Shown here: one piece after another, positions 38,957 to 41,434 of the stretch
How the letters are laid out: the number at the start of each line of letters is the position of its first letter
Position numbering within the stretch: the first letter of the stretch is position 1
DNA from: Chara braunii
Taxonomy: Eukaryota; Streptophyta; Charophyceae; Charales; Characeae
Length of the DNA stretch: 41,434 nt
Assembly (NCBI GenBank): GCA_003427395.1
Contig: BFEA01000165.1
Span: 1,699,151 to 1,740,584 of the forward strand
Direction of reading: 5' to 3'
Notes under the pieces: generated by a model
What the model was told of the DNA's origin: nothing
Databases searched by the model: none
The model's input: only the letters and a program-made list of their open reading frames with translations
Translations under genes and position numbers: made by a program

Positions 38957-40913
38957 GTTGAGCCTCAATGTGAGCACATAACCCCACCCCAGCACAGGTA
39001 CTCGTTTTTCCCTGTGTCCCGGTGTACCTAGTCACACACACCCAACCACAAGATTACGTAACCACCACACTTCAGGAACAATTGATCACAAGAATCGAAC
39101 ACATGACCTCCATATTCGGAGGCACACACTCTACCAAACGGAAAAGTGGGCTGGGGTGAAAGTTAAGCCTGAATGTGAGCATTTGACCCCCCCAGCACGG
39201 GTACTCGTTTTTCCTCGTGTCCCGGTGTACTCAGTCACGCACACCCAACCACAAGATTACGTAGCCACCACACTGCAGCAACAACACCAGGTTACCACAC
39301 TGCTAGAGATAGTGTTGATCACAAGAATCGAACACATGACCTCCATATTCGGAGGCACACACTCTACCAAACAACAAAGTGGACTGGGGTGAAAGTTAAG
39401 CCCCAATGCGAGCACTTAACCCCACCCCGGCACAGGTACTCGTTTTTCCCCGTGTCCCGGTGTACCCAGTCACACACACCCAACCACAAGATTACGTAGC
39501 CACCACACTGCAGCAACAACAGCAGGTTACCACACTGCTAGAGATCGTGCTGATCACAAGAATCGAACACATGACCTCCATATTCGGAGGCACACACTCT
39601 ACTAAACGGCAAAGTGGACTGGGGTGAAAGTTAAGCCTCAATGTGAGCACTTAACCCCACCCCAGAACAGGTACTCGTTTTTCGCCGTGTCCCGGTGTAC
39701 CCAGTGACACACACCCTACCAAAAGATTACGTAGCCACCACACTTCAACAACAACAGCAGGTTACCACGCTGCTAGAGATAGTGTTGATCACAAAAATCG
39801 AACGGATGACCTCCATATTCAGAGACACATACTCTACCAAACGGCAAAGTGGACTGGGGTGAAAGTTAAGCCTCAATGTGAGCACTCAACCCCACCCCCA
39901 AACGGGTACTCGTTTTTCCCCGTGTCCCGGTGTACCCAGTCACACACACCCAACCACAAGATTACGTAACCACCACACTGCAGCAACAACAGCAGGTTAC
40001 CACGCTGCTAGAGATTGTGTTGATCATAAGAATCGAACACATGACCTCCATATTCGGAGGTACACACTCTACCAAACGGCAAAGTGGACTGGGGTGAAAG
40101 TTAAGCCTCAATGTGAGCACTTAACCCCACCCCAGCACAGATACTCGTTTTTCCCCCTGTCCCGGTGTACCCAGTCACACACACCCAACCACAAGATTAC
40201 GTAGCCACCACACTGCAGCAACAACAACAGGTTACCACGCTGCTAGAGATAGTGTTGATCACAAGAATCGAACACATGACCTCCATATTCGGAGACACAC
40301 ACTCTACGAAACGGCAAAGTGGACTGGGGTGAAAGTTAAGCCTGAATGTGAGCACTTAACCCCACCCCAGCACGGGTACTCGTTTTTGCCTGTGTCCCGG
40401 TGTACCCGGTCACACACACCCAACCACAAGATTACGTAGCCACCACACTGCAGCAACAACAGCAAGTTACCACGCTGCTAGATTTATTATTGATCACAAG
40501 AATCGAACACATGACCTGCATATTTTGAGGCACACACTCTACCAAACTTTGCAAGTTAAGCCTCAATGTGAGCACTTAACCCCACCCCAGCACGGGCACT
40601 CGTTTGTCCCCGTGTCCCGATGTACCCAACCGCACACACCCAACCATAAGATTACATAGCCACCACACTTCAGCAACAACAGCAGGTTACCACGCTGCTA
40701 GAGATAATGTTGATCACAAGAATCGAACACATGACCTCCATATTCGGAAGCACACACTCTACCAAACGGCAAAGTGGACTGGGGTGAAAATTAAGCCTCA
40801 ATGTGAGCACTTAACCCCACCCCAGCTCGGGTACTCGTTTTTCCCAGTGTTCCGGTGTACCCAGTCACACGCACCCAACCACAAGATTACGTAGCCACCA
40901 CACTGCAATAACA
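38941..40913 (-). repeat. Satellite of about 235 bp with tRNA-like promoter boxes, about 8.5 copies
   Basis: Copies start at GTGGACTGGGGTG: 38941, 39146, 39379, 39614, 39849, 40084, 40319, about 40547 (start deleted) and 40774. Full copies are 235 bp; the first is short (205) and the eighth is damaged. On the minus strand each copy contains TTTGGTAGAGTGTGTG (A-box-like), a CCTCC..GGAGG hairpin and TGTGTTCGATTCTTGTG (B-box-like), in tRNA order with tRNA-like spacing. No full cloverleaf can be drawn. Plus-strand open frames are not kept from copy to copy because 235 is not a multiple of 3. Confidence 0.85.
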
Positions 40914-40915
40914 AC

Positions 40916-40916
<1 letters not shown>

Positions 40917-40986
<70 letters not shown>

Positions 40987-41029
40987 CAGAGAGAAAAAAA
41001 AAAAAAAAAAAAAAAAAAAAGAGAGAGAG

Positions 41030-41060
<31 letters not shown>

Positions 41061-41129
41061 GTGAGGTGAGGAGAGAGTCCTATCTCGAGATAGATAGATA
41101 GATAGATAGATAGAAAGATAGATAGATAA

Positions 41130-41210
<81 letters not shown>
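40917..41210 (+). repeat. Compound microsatellite: GA, A27, GAAA, GATA, GA
   Basis: GA tract 40917-40980, A27 at 40994-41020, GAAA units 41031-41060, GATA units about 41089-41181 and GA 41183-41208. It abuts the last satellite copy. Confidence 0.95.
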
Positions 41211-41222
41211 CGAGAAAAAAAT

Positions 41223-41361
41223 ACGGTAAGTTTTGTAATAGTAACTTATTCTCCTATCTTTATACTCTATATACATATAGGAGAAGGGGGAGCGGGATGA
41301 AATACTATAAGTTATGTAATAGTTACTTATCTTTCTATCTTTATACTCTATATACATATAG
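41223..41361 (+). repeat. 81-bp-offset duplication between microsatellites
   Basis: AAGTTtTGTAATAGTaACTTAT and TCTTTATACTCTATATACAT occur at 41228-41280 and again at 41309-41361, separated by a G-rich spacer. Confidence 0.8.
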
Positions 41362-41384
41362 GATTTTTCCCTCAGTCTCTTGTT

Positions 41385-41434
<50 letters not shown>
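41385..41434 (+). repeat. (TC)n microsatellite at window end
   Basis: TC dinucleotide running to the last base, opposite in strand to the other GA tracts nearby. Confidence 0.95.

Noticed and set aside
39156-40894. Several plus-strand ORFs with a shared THTQPQDYVATTLQQQ segment
   Set aside because: They are frames of the 235-bp satellite; the unit is not a multiple of 3, so the frame is not kept between copies.
38941-40913. True tRNA genes on the minus strand
   Set aside because: The A and B boxes fit, but acceptor, D and anticodon stems do not pair as a cloverleaf; called a tRNA-related satellite instead.
38941-40913. CRISPR array
   Set aside because: The whole 235-bp unit is repeated with no unique spacers, and the window is eukaryotic in character.

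Overview
The window looks like repeat-dominated nuclear DNA from a plant-lineage eukaryote. Plant-type telomere-like motifs (TTTAGGG/CCCTAAA, mixed with TTAGGG-like variants) occur at five places. A LINE with a plant-style CCHC gag-like ORF1, a piggyBac-like transposase, long GA/TC, GT, TA and GATA microsatellites and pure homopolymers (C49, T74, A40) are also present. No rRNA gene, intact tRNA gene, CRISPR array, bacterial operon or intact long host gene was seen. A large-genome streptophyte such as a charophyte alga would fit, but the species is inference.

Layout. 0.4-1.4 kb: a frameshifted gene for a coiled-coil protein with a basic C-terminal segment. 2.35-2.88 kb: a PIF/Harbinger-like MITE with TAA target duplications; a second copy of the target lies next to it without the insertion. 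3.3-5.0 kb: small hypothetical ORFs, including a divergent pair. 5.0-7.0 kb: GA tracts and a C49 run. 7.2-20.9 kb: T/G-rich DNA made of degenerate dispersed repeats. These are blocks of a roughly 6-nt-phased (TGGGAY)n sequence, units with telomere-like heads, a fold-back unit carrying a telomere-like motif, and many local tandem duplications. A few short open segments there have good splice signals and could be exons in very long introns.

21.1-26.8 kb: a decayed LINE. It has 5' tandem monomers, a gag-like ORF1 with CCHC knuckle and a long purine-rich linker, and an ORF2 with an apurinic-endonuclease-type domain. It stops just inside the reverse transcriptase, so the usual RT core and 3' end are missing. 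26.8-32.8 kb: more phased repeats and tandem duplications. 32.8-38.3 kb: a tandemly duplicated module (a short basic peptide followed by acidic repeats) leading into a frameshifted piggyBac-like transposase with a recognisable C-terminal cysteine-rich domain. 38.9-40.9 kb: about eight and a half copies of a 235-bp satellite whose minus strand contains tRNA-like A and B boxes. 40.9-41.4 kb: microsatellites.

The genes do not form a pathway. The window is best read as nested and decayed mobile DNA, possibly inside or between host genes with long introns. All calls come from reading the sequence; no alignment or database search was run.
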